Assembly (NCBI RefSeq): GCF_003946395.1
Contig: NZ_RHNZ01000012.1
Coordinates: 27,782 to 91,781 of the forward strand
DNA length: 64,000 nt
From: Levilactobacillus fuyuanensis
GTDB lineage: Bacteria > Bacillota > Bacilli > Lactobacillales > Lactobacillaceae
Direction of reading: 5' to 3'
This document shows, piece by piece, positions 25,131 to 32,905 of the stretch. Both the position numbers and the translations under genes were made by a program. The notes beneath the pieces are model-generated. The model was not told where the DNA came from and ran no database searches. It worked only from the letters and a program-made list of their open reading frames with translations. Positions within the stretch are counted from its first letter, which is position 1, and each line of letters begins with the position of its first letter.

Positions 25131-26042
25131 GTGTGGCAGAAATGGCGCCCGCATTTAGCGGGAATCAACCGGATCATCCAAACCATCAGTAAACACTATC
25201 AAATGGCGAATGTTTCCGACTCGGCGGCAGTATTAGCGTACTATACCCTTTTGTCATTATTTCCAGCATTATTGGTTTTAGCAAGTCTATTGCCCTTTTT
25301 TCATATTGAAACAAGTACGGTGATGAACAGTATCGAACCGTTCATTCCGGAAAACGTCTACGATCTACTAGCACCGATCATCCATTCATTCCTGAATAAC
25401 CGAAGCGGCAGTGTGCTGTCAATCGGGGTAATCGTCGCTATCTGGTCGTCATCTCGGGCGGTTGCGGCATTTCAGCGGACGGTCAACGGGGCGTATGGGG
25501 TCGTGCGCAAGCAAAATGCCATCGTCAATCGAGTGATGGCATTCTTCTGGATGGTGGCACTGATTGCCTTTCTATTCTTAATGATGTTGTTCTTTAGTGT
25601 GGGACAGATCGTGTTGGAGCGGCTGACACCACTCTTGCATTTGCCAACGCAAATTCTGGCGTACGTCAATGCGGCGAAGTGGCCGGTCACGTTTGTGATG
25701 ACGTTCTTTATTCTGATGATTCTGTTTTACTTCGTTCCCAGCGTGAAATTGAAGTTACGCTATGTTTGGCCTGGAGCTTTAACGGCGACATTAGGTTGGT
25801 TACTGCTTTCACAGGCATTTAGTTGGTATTTAAAATTTTTCGTCCACAATATCGATAGTTATAAGACGATTGGAACGTTTATTGTCTTGATGTTCTGGTT
25901 GGACTTTACGGCCCTAATCCTGATGTTTGGTGCGGTGCTAAATGCCGCCATTCAGGACTTGGTTGAGGGAACCATTGAAGAACAAGCGGTCTTTACCTAC
26001 ATTCTGCGAAATCGGCTTAAGCGTAACAACAAAGGTGATTAA
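25131..26042 (+). CDS. YihY/virulence factor BrkB family membrane protein
   Basis: Integral membrane protein of 303 residues with about six membrane segments. It carries the family features: ADSAAVLAYYTLLSLFPALL-like start (here SDSAAVLAYYTLLSLFPALL), WSSSRAVAAFQRTVNGAYGV, and PGALTATLGWLLLSQAFSWYL. Members were once called RNase BN, which is not supported; the function is unknown. GTG start, AAAGGGG about 9 bases upstream. It follows the NERD-like gene by 24 bases and is probably in the same operon. A strong bidirectional terminator follows. Confidence 0.88.
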   Translation: MWQKWRPHLAGINRIIQTISKHYQMANVSDSAAVLAYYTLLSLFPALLVLASLLPFFHIETSTVMNSIEPFIPENVYDLLAPIIHSFLNNRSGSVLSIGVIVAIWSSSRAVAAFQRTVNGAYGVVRKQNAIVNRVMAFFWMVALIAFLFLMMLFFSVGQIVLERLTPLLHLPTQILAYVNAAKWPVTFVMTFFILMILFYFVPSVKLKLRYVWPGALTATLGWLLLSQAFSWYLKFFVHNIDSYKTIGTFIVLMFWLDFTALILMFGAVLNAAIQDLVEGTIEEQAVFTYILRNRLKRNNKGD

Positions 26043-26111
26043 ATGTGTTTGCCAAGTGAATTGCTCAGGCTGGCAAACGCGATGCAGAAAGCTATTCGTT
26101 AAAAGCAATCA

Positions 26112-26160
26112 AAAAGCTACGACTCGTCAACTCCGAAAAGTTTGATGAGTCGTAGCTTTT
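26112..26160. terminator. Bidirectional terminator between YihY and flavodoxin genes
   Basis: Perfect 14-bp stem AAAAGCTACGACTC (26112-26125) and GAGTCGTAGCTTTT (26147-26160) between convergent genes. Confidence 0.88.
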
Positions 26161-26207
26161 AGACTCGGTAGCATTGTGGTGATGTCACTGAATATCGTTG
26201 CTAGTGA

Positions 26208-26660
26208 TTAAGCTTGTTGCGTGTGGGCGACCAGTTGGGTAGCAAATGTATCGAGTTCTTCGATAGCTGCTTGATCGGGCTCAAGATTGATTTTGAGGCT
26301 AGGAGCGCCCTGCGTGGCCCCGGTTTTGGCGAAAGCTGCTTCAAAGTGGTCGACGGTCGTGTTATAGTACTCCCCGTAAAAGGTGTCCCCAGAGCCAGCG
26401 ACCCCAAAGGTTTTGCCACTCAGGTCTAACGTCTGCAGGTCCTCATAGAAGTCGAGACCCTCGTCCGGTAGGGAACCCTCGTCGTAGGTGTAGGCGCAGA
26501 CCACGCAGAGGTCGGCTTGATTGAATTCGGCGGCGTCGGTCTGAGAGATTTCGGTTTCAGTGACTTGGCAGCCCAAATCCTCTAATTTTTCGGTAACGAT
26601 GTCGGCAACGTCTTCATTATTGCCGGTAATTGTGGCAAAGACCACGTGTGCTTTTAGCAA
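26208..26660 (-). CDS. Flavodoxin
   Basis: Small FMN electron carrier, 150 residues. The FMN phosphate loop is ATITGNNEDVA (residues 9-19), and CAYTYDEGSLPDEG and GSGDTFYGEYY form the isoalloxazine loops. The partner reductase is not in the window. The ATG start has AAGGAG upstream, and a minus-strand extended -10 (TGCTATAAT) is at 26697-26705. Confidence 0.92.
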   Translation of the reverse strand: MLKAHVVFATITGNNEDVADIVTEKLEDLGCQVTETEISQTDAAEFNQADLCVVCAYTYDEGSLPDEGLDFYEDLQTLDLSGKTFGVAGSGDTFYGEYYNTTVDHFEAAFAKTGATQGAPSLKINLEPDQAAIEELDTFATQLVAHTQQA

Positions 26661-26696
26661 AATCGTTCACTCCTTTAGATGTATTGATTGCCGTTA

Positions 26697-26705
26697 ATTA
26701 TAGCA
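26697..26705 (-). promoter_or_regulatory. Extended -10 promoter of the flavodoxin gene
   Basis: Minus-strand TGCTATAAT, about 37 bases before the start codon; -35 TAGTCA at 17 bases is weak. Confidence 0.5.
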
Positions 26706-26856
26706 GGCTATTGTGATGGTGACTAGAGATGGTGACGTGTGGGGATGATGGTGCTGTCGAAAAGATGATTGACTAACTAAACCGCGGTTGGGGTCGTCAC
26801 CTTGATGCGAGAACTGGTAAAATGATGACAGAAGACGAGAAAAGGATGTGACCTGA

Positions 26857-27657
26857 ATGGCCGAAATTACCATGATTGAAGCGCAGAAACGCAGTGGCCG
26901 CTTCAACATTTATGTTGACGGGCACTATGCGTTTCCCGTGAGTGAGAGTGTGTTGGTCGACTTCCGTCTGTACAAGGGGATGGAAATCGACAAGGAACTG
27001 GAAGAACAACTGACGGCTGCCGATGATGTGGCGAAGGCCTACAATCGCGCGCTGGATTACTTGTCCCACCAGCTACGAACCGAGAGGGAAGTTGCTGACA
27101 AGTTGGTGACGTTGGAGATTCCCGAAGAGACCATCGAACAGACGTTAAAGAAGCTGCGCGAGTTTACACTGGTTGATGATGCCCATTACGCTGCCAGTTA
27201 CGTGCGTACGGTGATGCATACGGGTGACAAGGGACCGCGGGTGATTCGCCAACATTTGCGGCAGAAAGGTGTTGGTGAAAAGGTGATTGACGCTGCCTTG
27301 ACCCTGTATACGCCGGAAGAGCAAGTGACCGTGGGGACGGCCGTTGCGGAGAAGTTAGCGAAGCGTTATCAGCATAATTCGTCGCGTAATCAGGAACAGA
27401 AGATGCGCCAGGGATTAATGGCCCGGGGCTTTGGCGGCGATGAGATCAAGGCGATGCTCGATGCTGTGGATTTGACGCCGGACGTGGACGAGCAGCAGGC
27501 GCTACTAGCCAAGCAGGGTGAAAAATTTCTGCGCCGTTACCGAGCACTCAGTCCCTCGGAGCGGCAGTATAAAACAAAACAAATGTTGTATCGCAAGGGC
27601 TTCAAACTGGATGACATTAGTCAATGGCTGGCTGATTTAGGGGAATCGGCTGAATAG
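26857..27657 (+). CDS. recX: Regulatory protein RecX
   Basis: Cytosolic modulator of RecA filaments, 266 residues, the long form found in lactobacilli. The three-helix repeat units are visible: YNRALDYLSHQLRTEREVADKL, FTLVDDAHYAASYVRTVMHTG and GPRVIRQHLRQKGV, then YKTKQMLYRKGFKLDDISQWL at the C terminus. ATG start with AAGGATG-type ribosome binding site 9 bases upstream. recA is not in the window, so this recX is unlinked from it. Confidence 0.92.
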   Translation: MAEITMIEAQKRSGRFNIYVDGHYAFPVSESVLVDFRLYKGMEIDKELEEQLTAADDVAKAYNRALDYLSHQLRTEREVADKLVTLEIPEETIEQTLKKLREFTLVDDAHYAASYVRTVMHTGDKGPRVIRQHLRQKGVGEKVIDAALTLYTPEEQVTVGTAVAEKLAKRYQHNSSRNQEQKMRQGLMARGFGGDEIKAMLDAVDLTPDVDEQQALLAKQGEKFLRRYRALSPSERQYKTKQMLYRKGFKLDDISQWLADLGESAE

Positions 27658-27692
27658 GTCCGTACGGAAGTAAAGGGTAAGGGGGAGTTACC

Positions 27693-28871
27693 ATGAATTC
27701 GAAAGTGATGGGAACGGTGCTGGCATTTGCCACGGTCTTGGGTCTCAGCGGGGGGCTAGCTTGGTGGTTCAATAACCAGGCCAAGACGCAGGCGGAAACG
27801 AAGACGAGTAGCAGTTCAATTGTCCGGCAAGTCAAGCCGAAGAAGAAAAAGCCGGTTGTGAAGAAGGTCGTGGTCAAGGCGAAGCCAACGGCGGCCACCC
27901 GGGAAATCGATGCGGTTCTCCGAGCCAATCGTTTTGTGGGAACTGCATTAGTGGTTCATAACAAGCAGGTCATCTATCAAAAGGGCTGGGGATACGCGGA
28001 TGCAGCGGCCCACAAGAAGAACGGGGCTCACAGCGTGTACCAGCTGGCGTCCGTTCAGAAGTCATTTACGGCGGGTCTGATCATGAAGCTCGCCAGTGAG
28101 GGCAAGCTGTCACTGACCGACCCCCTGTCGAAATACTACCCGACGATTGCCGGTTCCAATGAGATTACGCTTCGGGATATGCTGGACATGAAGAGTGGCT
28201 TGACACTACCTGCTTTTCCCAACAAGCTCCACTCGGAAAAGGGCATGATTCGCTTTATTCTAACCAATGTGGTCAGCCGACCAGCCCAGATTGGCAAGTG
28301 GGATTACTCGCCTGTTAACTTCATGCTGCTGTCCGGAATCATTCAGAAGACGAGTGGCGAGAGTTACCGGCGTTACTTCACGCAGAACATTACCGATGCT
28401 TGGCGGCTGAAGCACACCGGATTCGTCTTTAACATGGCGGATCAGGCGACGTACTCACAGGGGTATCAGAATGCCAACAATGCGGATGTGACCGCCAACT
28501 ATGGGTCTCAATTTGGGGAATCCAAGGCGTCGATGTTCTATCAGTTCGGTACGGGACAGGTCTACATGTCTGCACGCGACCTCTACACGGCTCAGCGCAA
28601 CATGTTGCAAGGCAAGCTTTATCCGGAAAGTGACGTCAACGTCTTGTTGGCACCGGGAACGGCTTCCATGTACGGTGGCGGGATGTATGTCTACCCAGGC
28701 TACGTCCGGACTCACGGCCTCGCTTACGGGTATGAAGCGACCTCACTGCTGAGCAAGGACGGCACGGATGGTGTGGTACTTCTGAGTAATTACTACCGGG
28801 TCAACCAGCTGTCACAGACACCAGCCATTCAGATTTGGAATCTCTTGCAGGCTGGTGAGCTCGGTAAGTAA
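27693..28871 (+). CDS. Membrane-anchored serine hydrolase, beta-lactamase/PBP4-like
   Basis: 392 residues: an N-terminal membrane segment (6-26), a Ser/Lys-rich linker to about residue 70, then a beta-lactamase-fold domain facing outside. The catalytic SxxK is Ser120-Val-Gln-Lys123, and YSPVN (second motif, where penicillin-binding proteins have YxN) follows. HGLAYG near the C terminus takes the place of the KTG motif. Related proteins are class C-like carboxypeptidases or esterases (family knowledge); resistance to beta-lactams is not implied. ATG start with GGGGGAG upstream. It is 35 bases behind recX. Confidence 0.83.
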   Translation: MNSKVMGTVLAFATVLGLSGGLAWWFNNQAKTQAETKTSSSSIVRQVKPKKKKPVVKKVVVKAKPTAATREIDAVLRANRFVGTALVVHNKQVIYQKGWGYADAAAHKKNGAHSVYQLASVQKSFTAGLIMKLASEGKLSLTDPLSKYYPTIAGSNEITLRDMLDMKSGLTLPAFPNKLHSEKGMIRFILTNVVSRPAQIGKWDYSPVNFMLLSGIIQKTSGESYRRYFTQNITDAWRLKHTGFVFNMADQATYSQGYQNANNADVTANYGSQFGESKASMFYQFGTGQVYMSARDLYTAQRNMLQGKLYPESDVNVLLAPGTASMYGGGMYVYPGYVRTHGLAYGYEATSLLSKDGTDGVVLLSNYYRVNQLSQTPAIQIWNLLQAGELGK

Positions 28872-28917
28872 GTGCGTTGCTATTGATTGATGAGATTATT
28901 TAGATTTGGGCAAAATT

Positions 28918-28984
28918 AAAAACAGACACGCTAGTACCGCGAATACCAACTTGGGTGGCAGAGGCGGCTATCGTGTCTGTTTTT
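28918..28984. terminator. Bidirectional long-loop terminator
   Basis: AAAAACAGACACG (28918-28930) with CGTGTCTGTTTTT (28972-28984), perfect 13 bp, loop 41 bases. It lies between the convergent serine hydrolase and YdeI-like genes. Confidence 0.78.
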
Positions 28985-29038
28985 AGTCTACAGGCTGATC
29001 ATAAGAAGCGGGTTGGAATCACTCTAAAGAGTCCTAGA

Positions 29039-29284
29039 TTAATCTTTAGGCCAACTGCCATAGGCGCGTTTGGACTTGTAGCCGGCAGCCAGAATTTTTC
29101 GCATATCGGCGATGTGGCGGGCTTTCGTGTCGTCCGCTTTAGCACCGAAGATGTAGCGGGCCCATTCGCGTTGGTAACCAACGGTCAGGTCGGCAAAGAA
29201 GGCAGTCAGTTTGGGGTCATCGGCCAAAAGGTCGGCGACTTGAGGAATCATGGGTTCAAAAGTACTCAGGGGAGCTTGCGTCAT
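29039..29284 (-). CDS. Short YdeI/OmpD-associated-like protein
   Basis: 81 residues matching only the C-terminal helical part of YdeI/OmpD-associated proteins (FFADLTVGYQREWARYI, KARHIADMRKIL). Complete members are about twice as long, so this is a minimal or truncated form. It has a good ribosome binding site (GAGGTGA) and ATG start and looks intact as a small gene. Function unknown. Confidence 0.7.
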   Translation of the reverse strand: MTQAPLSTFEPMIPQVADLLADDPKLTAFFADLTVGYQREWARYIFGAKADDTKARHIADMRKILAAGYKSKRAYGSWPKD

Positions 29285-29392
29285 TAAGTATTCACCTCGG
29301 TCATTGATTCTTTGAGTTTATCTTAAATTTACGGGTCACCCAAGGATTTTGTTCAGGAATGTGGCGGTGCCTATTCATTAATACGGCCGAAT

Positions 29393-29402
29393 CTGGTATA
29401 AT
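29393..29402 (+). promoter_or_regulatory. Extended -10 of ntdP
   Basis: CTGGTATAAT: TATAAT at 29397-29402 with an upstream TGG, about 50 bases before the start codon. Confidence 0.5.
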
Positions 29403-29452
29403 ATTGATTGAATTTTTATAGTTACCCGTTACTTAGAAAGTAGGGTTAATAC

Positions 29453-30004
29453 ATGACGCGCGAAGCTAGAGGACCTAAGGAAGGCGACTTCATTACGATC
29501 AAAAGCTACAAGCACGACGGAAGTTTGCATCGAACTTGGCGCGACACGATGGTACTCAAAACAAGCGAAAATGCCCTCATCGGGGTTAATGACCACACGT
29601 TGGTCACTGAAGACGATGGGCGGCGGTGGGTGACAAGAGAACCCGCTATCGTTTATTTCCACAAGCATTACTGGTTCAATATTGTTGCGATGATTCGGGA
29701 TAACGGGGTGTCGTATTACTGTAATCTGGCTTCCCCGTATGTTTTGGATAAAGAAGCGCTCAAATATATTGATTATGATCTCGACGTAAAGGTCTTTCCA
29801 GATGGTGAGAAACGCTTGCTCGACGTTGATGAATATCAAGATTTCAGTCAACGGTGGCAGTATGGCGAAGAAACCGATCAGATTTTGAAGGCAAACGTCT
29901 TGACCCTCGTCGATTGGATTAATCATCACAAGGGCCCCTTTTCTAAAGCCTATGTCGATCTTTGGTATCAACGGTATCAGGAACTGTTACGACGCTCAAA
30001 TTAA
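29453..30004 (+). CDS. ntdP: Nucleoside tri-/diphosphate phosphatase, DUF402 family
   Basis: 183 residues of the DUF402/Ntdp (YgaC) family, which hydrolyses NTPs and NDPs in a metal-dependent way (known from Staphylococcus Sa1684). Visible family features: [44 protein letters not shown] and [17 protein letters not shown] start; the upstream AGGGT is a weak ribosome binding site. Monocistronic with terminator at 30044-30076. Confidence 0.88.
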   Translation: MTREARGPKEGDFITIKSYKHDGSLHRTWRDTMVLKTSENALIGVNDHTLVTEDDGRRWVTREPAIVYFHKHYWFNIVAMIRDNGVSYYCNLASPYVLDKEALKYIDYDLDVKVFPDGEKRLLDVDEYQDFSQRWQYGEETDQILKANVLTLVDWINHHKGPFSKAYVDLWYQRYQELLRRSN

Positions 30005-30043
30005 TCGCGGCGTAGACCTGTAAGAGTTGTCTTCCGTATCACC

Positions 30044-30076
30044 AGGAGCAAGTCATTCGTGGCTGGCTCCTTTTTT
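30044..30076 (+). terminator. Terminator of ntdP
   Basis: AGGAGC (30044-30049) with GCTCCT (30066-30071) and inner pairs, then six T. Confidence 0.8.
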
Positions 30077-30178
30077 CAAAAAGCCATCGTTGTTACTGGA
30101 CACAGTTAAAGGGCATCAGGATTGACTGTGTTCGGGACGGCGATTAAAAATAAACTAGGAACGAGAGGGGCACTGCCC

Positions 30179-31291
30179 ATGAAGTGGTTCGCCAATTCAC
30201 GACTGATGTTTTGGTCCGTGGAACTGTTGATCGTTGCCGCCTTGATTTGGGTCTGTACGCAGATCAGTTTCTTATTCTCTCCAATTGGCATCTTTCTTTC
30301 CACAATTTTTGCGCCATTGCTGATTTCAGGAATTTTGTTCTATTTGCTGAATCCAGTGGTCAAGTTACTGGAAAAGGTGCGCTGGAAGAAGTTTCATATC
30401 AACCGAACGGGCGCCGTTGCCTTGGTTTTCTTACTCCTAGTCTTGGTTCTTGTGGCCGGGGCGATGTGGGTGATTCCCCGCTTGGTCTCGCAGGTCACGA
30501 CGCTGGTCGGCAATATTCCAGACTTTGCCAAGTCCAGTGAAGCGGTTCTCAACAAGCTGATTAACCATCCTGTGCTGAAGGAGATTGATTTTTCCAAGTA
30601 CTTAACGCAGCTGCAGAGTGCGCTGTCTAAATACGCGCAGGGCTTCATGAGTGGCTTGACCAGCGGTATCGGGAGTATTATCGGCACGGTCACCACGGTT
30701 ACAGTGACGGCGGTTACGGTGCCCGTGATGTTGTTCTACATGTTAAAGGACGGCGACAAATTCATGCCAGCCATTCGAAAGTGGCTGCCTGCTAAGCATG
30801 GGGAGCAGACAGCCGAGTTACTGGGACGGATGAACAACACGATTGCCCGGTACGTGGGTGGCCAAATCGTCGAGTGCCTTTTCGTGGGGAGTTTTACAGC
30901 AATCGGATATTTCTTCGTGGGTGAAAAATATGCGTTGTTACTAGGCTTCTTTGCCGGAATCTGTAATCTGATTCCTTACGTGGGTCCCTACATTGGGATT
31001 CTCCCAGCGTTGATTGTGGCCTTTGCGACGAGTACCAGCCTGATTATCTACGTGATTATCGTGGTCGTCGTGGTTCAACAGATCGATGGGAACCTGGTCT
31101 ACCCCAACATCATCGGGAAGAGCCTGCAGATTCACCCGTTGACGATCATTATTATCTTGCTGGCGGCCGGCAATATAGCGGGGCTGCTGGGGATGATTCT
31201 GGCGATTCCACTGTACGCCGTAGTCAAGACGGTGGTACAGTACCTTTACAGCATCTGGCAATTGGAACACGCGGAGAAGAAGTCCCTATAA
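30179..31291 (+). CDS. AI-2E family transporter
   Basis: Integral membrane protein of 370 residues (about eight membrane segments) of the AI-2E/YdiK/PerM exporter family. It shows the family segment ICNLIPYVGPYIGILPALIVA, followed by the C-terminal QIDGNLVYPNIIGKSLQIHPL. Members export various small molecules or exchange ions; the name does not prove AI-2 transport. ATG 30179 is preferred (AGAGGGG 9 bases upstream) over a TTG at 30122 that adds a basic leader without a ribosome binding site. Confidence 0.88.
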   Translation: MKWFANSRLMFWSVELLIVAALIWVCTQISFLFSPIGIFLSTIFAPLLISGILFYLLNPVVKLLEKVRWKKFHINRTGAVALVFLLLVLVLVAGAMWVIPRLVSQVTTLVGNIPDFAKSSEAVLNKLINHPVLKEIDFSKYLTQLQSALSKYAQGFMSGLTSGIGSIIGTVTTVTVTAVTVPVMLFYMLKDGDKFMPAIRKWLPAKHGEQTAELLGRMNNTIARYVGGQIVECLFVGSFTAIGYFFVGEKYALLLGFFAGICNLIPYVGPYIGILPALIVAFATSTSLIIYVIIVVVVVQQIDGNLVYPNIIGKSLQIHPLTIIIILLAAGNIAGLLGMILAIPLYAVVKTVVQYLYSIWQLEHAEKKSL

Positions 31292-31405
31292 AAGAATCAT
31301 TCGGAAAGGCTACGTTATCCGATGGTTGGTGGTGCCGGAATTTTCGTAAATTCGCCCAAATTGCGTAGAAATTATCAAGAAATGACTAACGTTTGCGGTT
31401 TGAAG

Positions 31406-31433
31406 TTGACGTGACCGCTGAATATGCTACTAT
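31406..31433 (+). promoter_or_regulatory. Promoter of tagD
   Basis: TTGACG (31406-31411), 16-base spacer, TACTAT (31428-31433). The leader is about 75 bases. Confidence 0.55.
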
Positions 31434-31516
31434 TTAGATTGTTATTGGATTTTTTGAAAAATAGACCCCTGGGTAAAACAACGGGGAAATTAACCAGATA
31501 AAGTAGGAGATTCTAC

Positions 31517-31936
31517 ATGAAAAAAGTAATTACTTACGGAACGTTTGACCTGATCCATAAGGGTCACATTCGTTTATTGAAGCGGGCCGCAGCCTTGGGT
31601 GACGATTTAACGGTTTGTGTTTCCTCCGATGAATTTAACGCGGAGAAGGGTAAGCGGGCGTATACCTCTTACGAAGACCGGAAATACATCCTGGAAGCAA
31701 TCAAGTACGTTGACCACGTGATTCCAGAAACGACTTGGGATCAAAAGATTCGCGACGTCCAGGAAAACAACATTGACGTTTTTGTTATGGGTGATGACTG
31801 GAAGGGTAAGTTTGACTTCTTGAAGGACTACTGTGAAGTTATTTACTTACCACGGACGGAGGGTATCTCCACGACTAAAATCAAGCACGATTTAGGTCTT
31901 TCCGATGAAAAAACTTGGACGGAAGACGAAAAGTAG
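31517..31936 (+). CDS. tagD: Glycerol-3-phosphate cytidylyltransferase
   Basis: Cytosolic nucleotidyltransferase making CDP-glycerol from CTP and glycerol-3-phosphate, the precursor for poly(glycerol-phosphate) wall teichoic acid. 139 residues, standard TagD length. The nucleotide-binding HxGH is His14-Lys-Gly-His17 in GTFDLIHKGHIRLL, and the C-terminal EGISTTKIK is the RTEGISTT signature. ATG start with GTAGGAG 8 bases upstream. A terminator follows, then an unknown gene and tagF. Confidence 0.96.
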   Translation: MKKVITYGTFDLIHKGHIRLLKRAAALGDDLTVCVSSDEFNAEKGKRAYTSYEDRKYILEAIKYVDHVIPETTWDQKIRDVQENNIDVFVMGDDWKGKFDFLKDYCEVIYLPRTEGISTTKIKHDLGLSDEKTWTEDEK

Positions 31937-31948
31937 TGTTGGCAGTGA

Positions 31949-31977
31949 AATCCTTAGTCGCAGACTAGGGATTTTTT
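31949..31977 (+). terminator. Terminator (or attenuator) after tagD
   Basis: AATCCTTAGTC (31949-31959) with GACTAGGGATT (31963-31973), then T run. It separates tagD from the next two genes. Confidence 0.82.
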
Positions 31978-32006
31978 CTTAGGAACACGTAGACGGAGGC
32001 AAACGA

Positions 32007-32891
32007 ATGCAGCAAATGATATTTTTATTAACGTCCCTCAATGGGATGCACAAGCCGAACTTTTCCACGCAACTACTGAAGGCCTTGCAGAACGGGGCAC
32101 AGGTCAGTGTTCTCGTCGCCATGGTTGATTTTGAATCAGTCTGGACGGTCCGGCAATACTTAAATCAACTTGCCAGAAAAGACGGTCGGGTCAAGAATGT
32201 TCGGCTGATTACGTTGGCTGAGATGTTTGCTGATGAACCTGGCTTAGCGTTGACCGCCGAAGAACGCCAGAAAATGCTCTTGGATAATTACGAACAACGC
32301 TTGTTTGCTGACAATCAGGAACAGGTCAAGCGTTACCTGAGCGACGGTCACATGGTCGCAGAATTACGGCAGATCGATGATGAGACGCCTATGGTTCTCC
32401 GACAGTATCAGGCCGATCAGCTGATTCAGGTCGATACATATGGATTAGATGGCCAGGTCGTGGGCATTGAGAAAGTTCAAAATGAAGTGGCTCAGACCAG
32501 CTACCTGTTAAATCGTCGCGGAGAGGCTGTCTTACGCTTTGTCCGGCATGAACGACCAATTGAACACGTTTATAATTTAAGTGCCACCTCGGCCATGCTA
32601 GCTACCGAATTTGAAGGGGCTAAGCAAGTGGCCACCTCAGAGACGCTCTCGAAGCGTCAGCGGGAACGGGCGGAAGCTAAGACGGTCGACCAGACGCAGA
32701 TCATTATGGCCACGGAAGCCTACTATGGTGTCTTAGCGTACTCAAACTATCGCCGCTTCAATGACGTCTTTGCCTTTTATCAGGCGGTTCTCAGTCGATT
32801 GTTGACGGATGATACCCGGTTGTACGTTGATTTAGCGGTCAACGCGCACTTCTCACCGCAAATGCCGAACCAACTGATTTTTAACTACTAA
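32007..32891 (+). CDS. Unknown protein of the tagD-tagF cluster
   Basis: 294 residues, no signal peptide or membrane segment. The N-terminal half starts MIFLLTSLNGMHKPNFSTQLLKAL, like the nucleotide-sugar-enzyme entry of GT-B glycosyltransferases. The middle (VDTYGLDGQVVGIEKV ... LNRRGEAVLRF) resembles the beta-rich accessory module seen in poly(glycerol-phosphate) glucosyltransferases of the TagE type. The catalytic C-terminal GT half is absent, so it may be an accessory or regulatory partner. GGAGG lies 8 bases before the ATG, and tagF starts 14 bases after its stop. I cannot name a family with confidence. Confidence 0.62.
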   Translation: MQQMIFLLTSLNGMHKPNFSTQLLKALQNGAQVSVLVAMVDFESVWTVRQYLNQLARKDGRVKNVRLITLAEMFADEPGLALTAEERQKMLLDNYEQRLFADNQEQVKRYLSDGHMVAELRQIDDETPMVLRQYQADQLIQVDTYGLDGQVVGIEKVQNEVAQTSYLLNRRGEAVLRFVRHERPIEHVYNLSATSAMLATEFEGAKQVATSETLSKRQRERAEAKTVDQTQIIMATEAYYGVLAYSNYRRFNDVFAFYQAVLSRLLTDDTRLYVDLAVNAHFSPQMPNQLIFNY

Positions 32892-32905
32892 GGAGTTTTT
32901 CCATC

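Noticed and set aside
27693..28871. Possible beta-lactamase conferring resistance
   Set aside because: The SxxK fold is shared with many esterases and carboxypeptidases, and the second and third motifs differ from true class C enzymes.
28930..28972. T-box-like words (GGGTGG and ACCGCG) in the loop of the terminator after the serine hydrolase
   Set aside because: They are in the wrong order and no aminoacyl-tRNA or amino-acid gene follows; chance resemblance is more likely.
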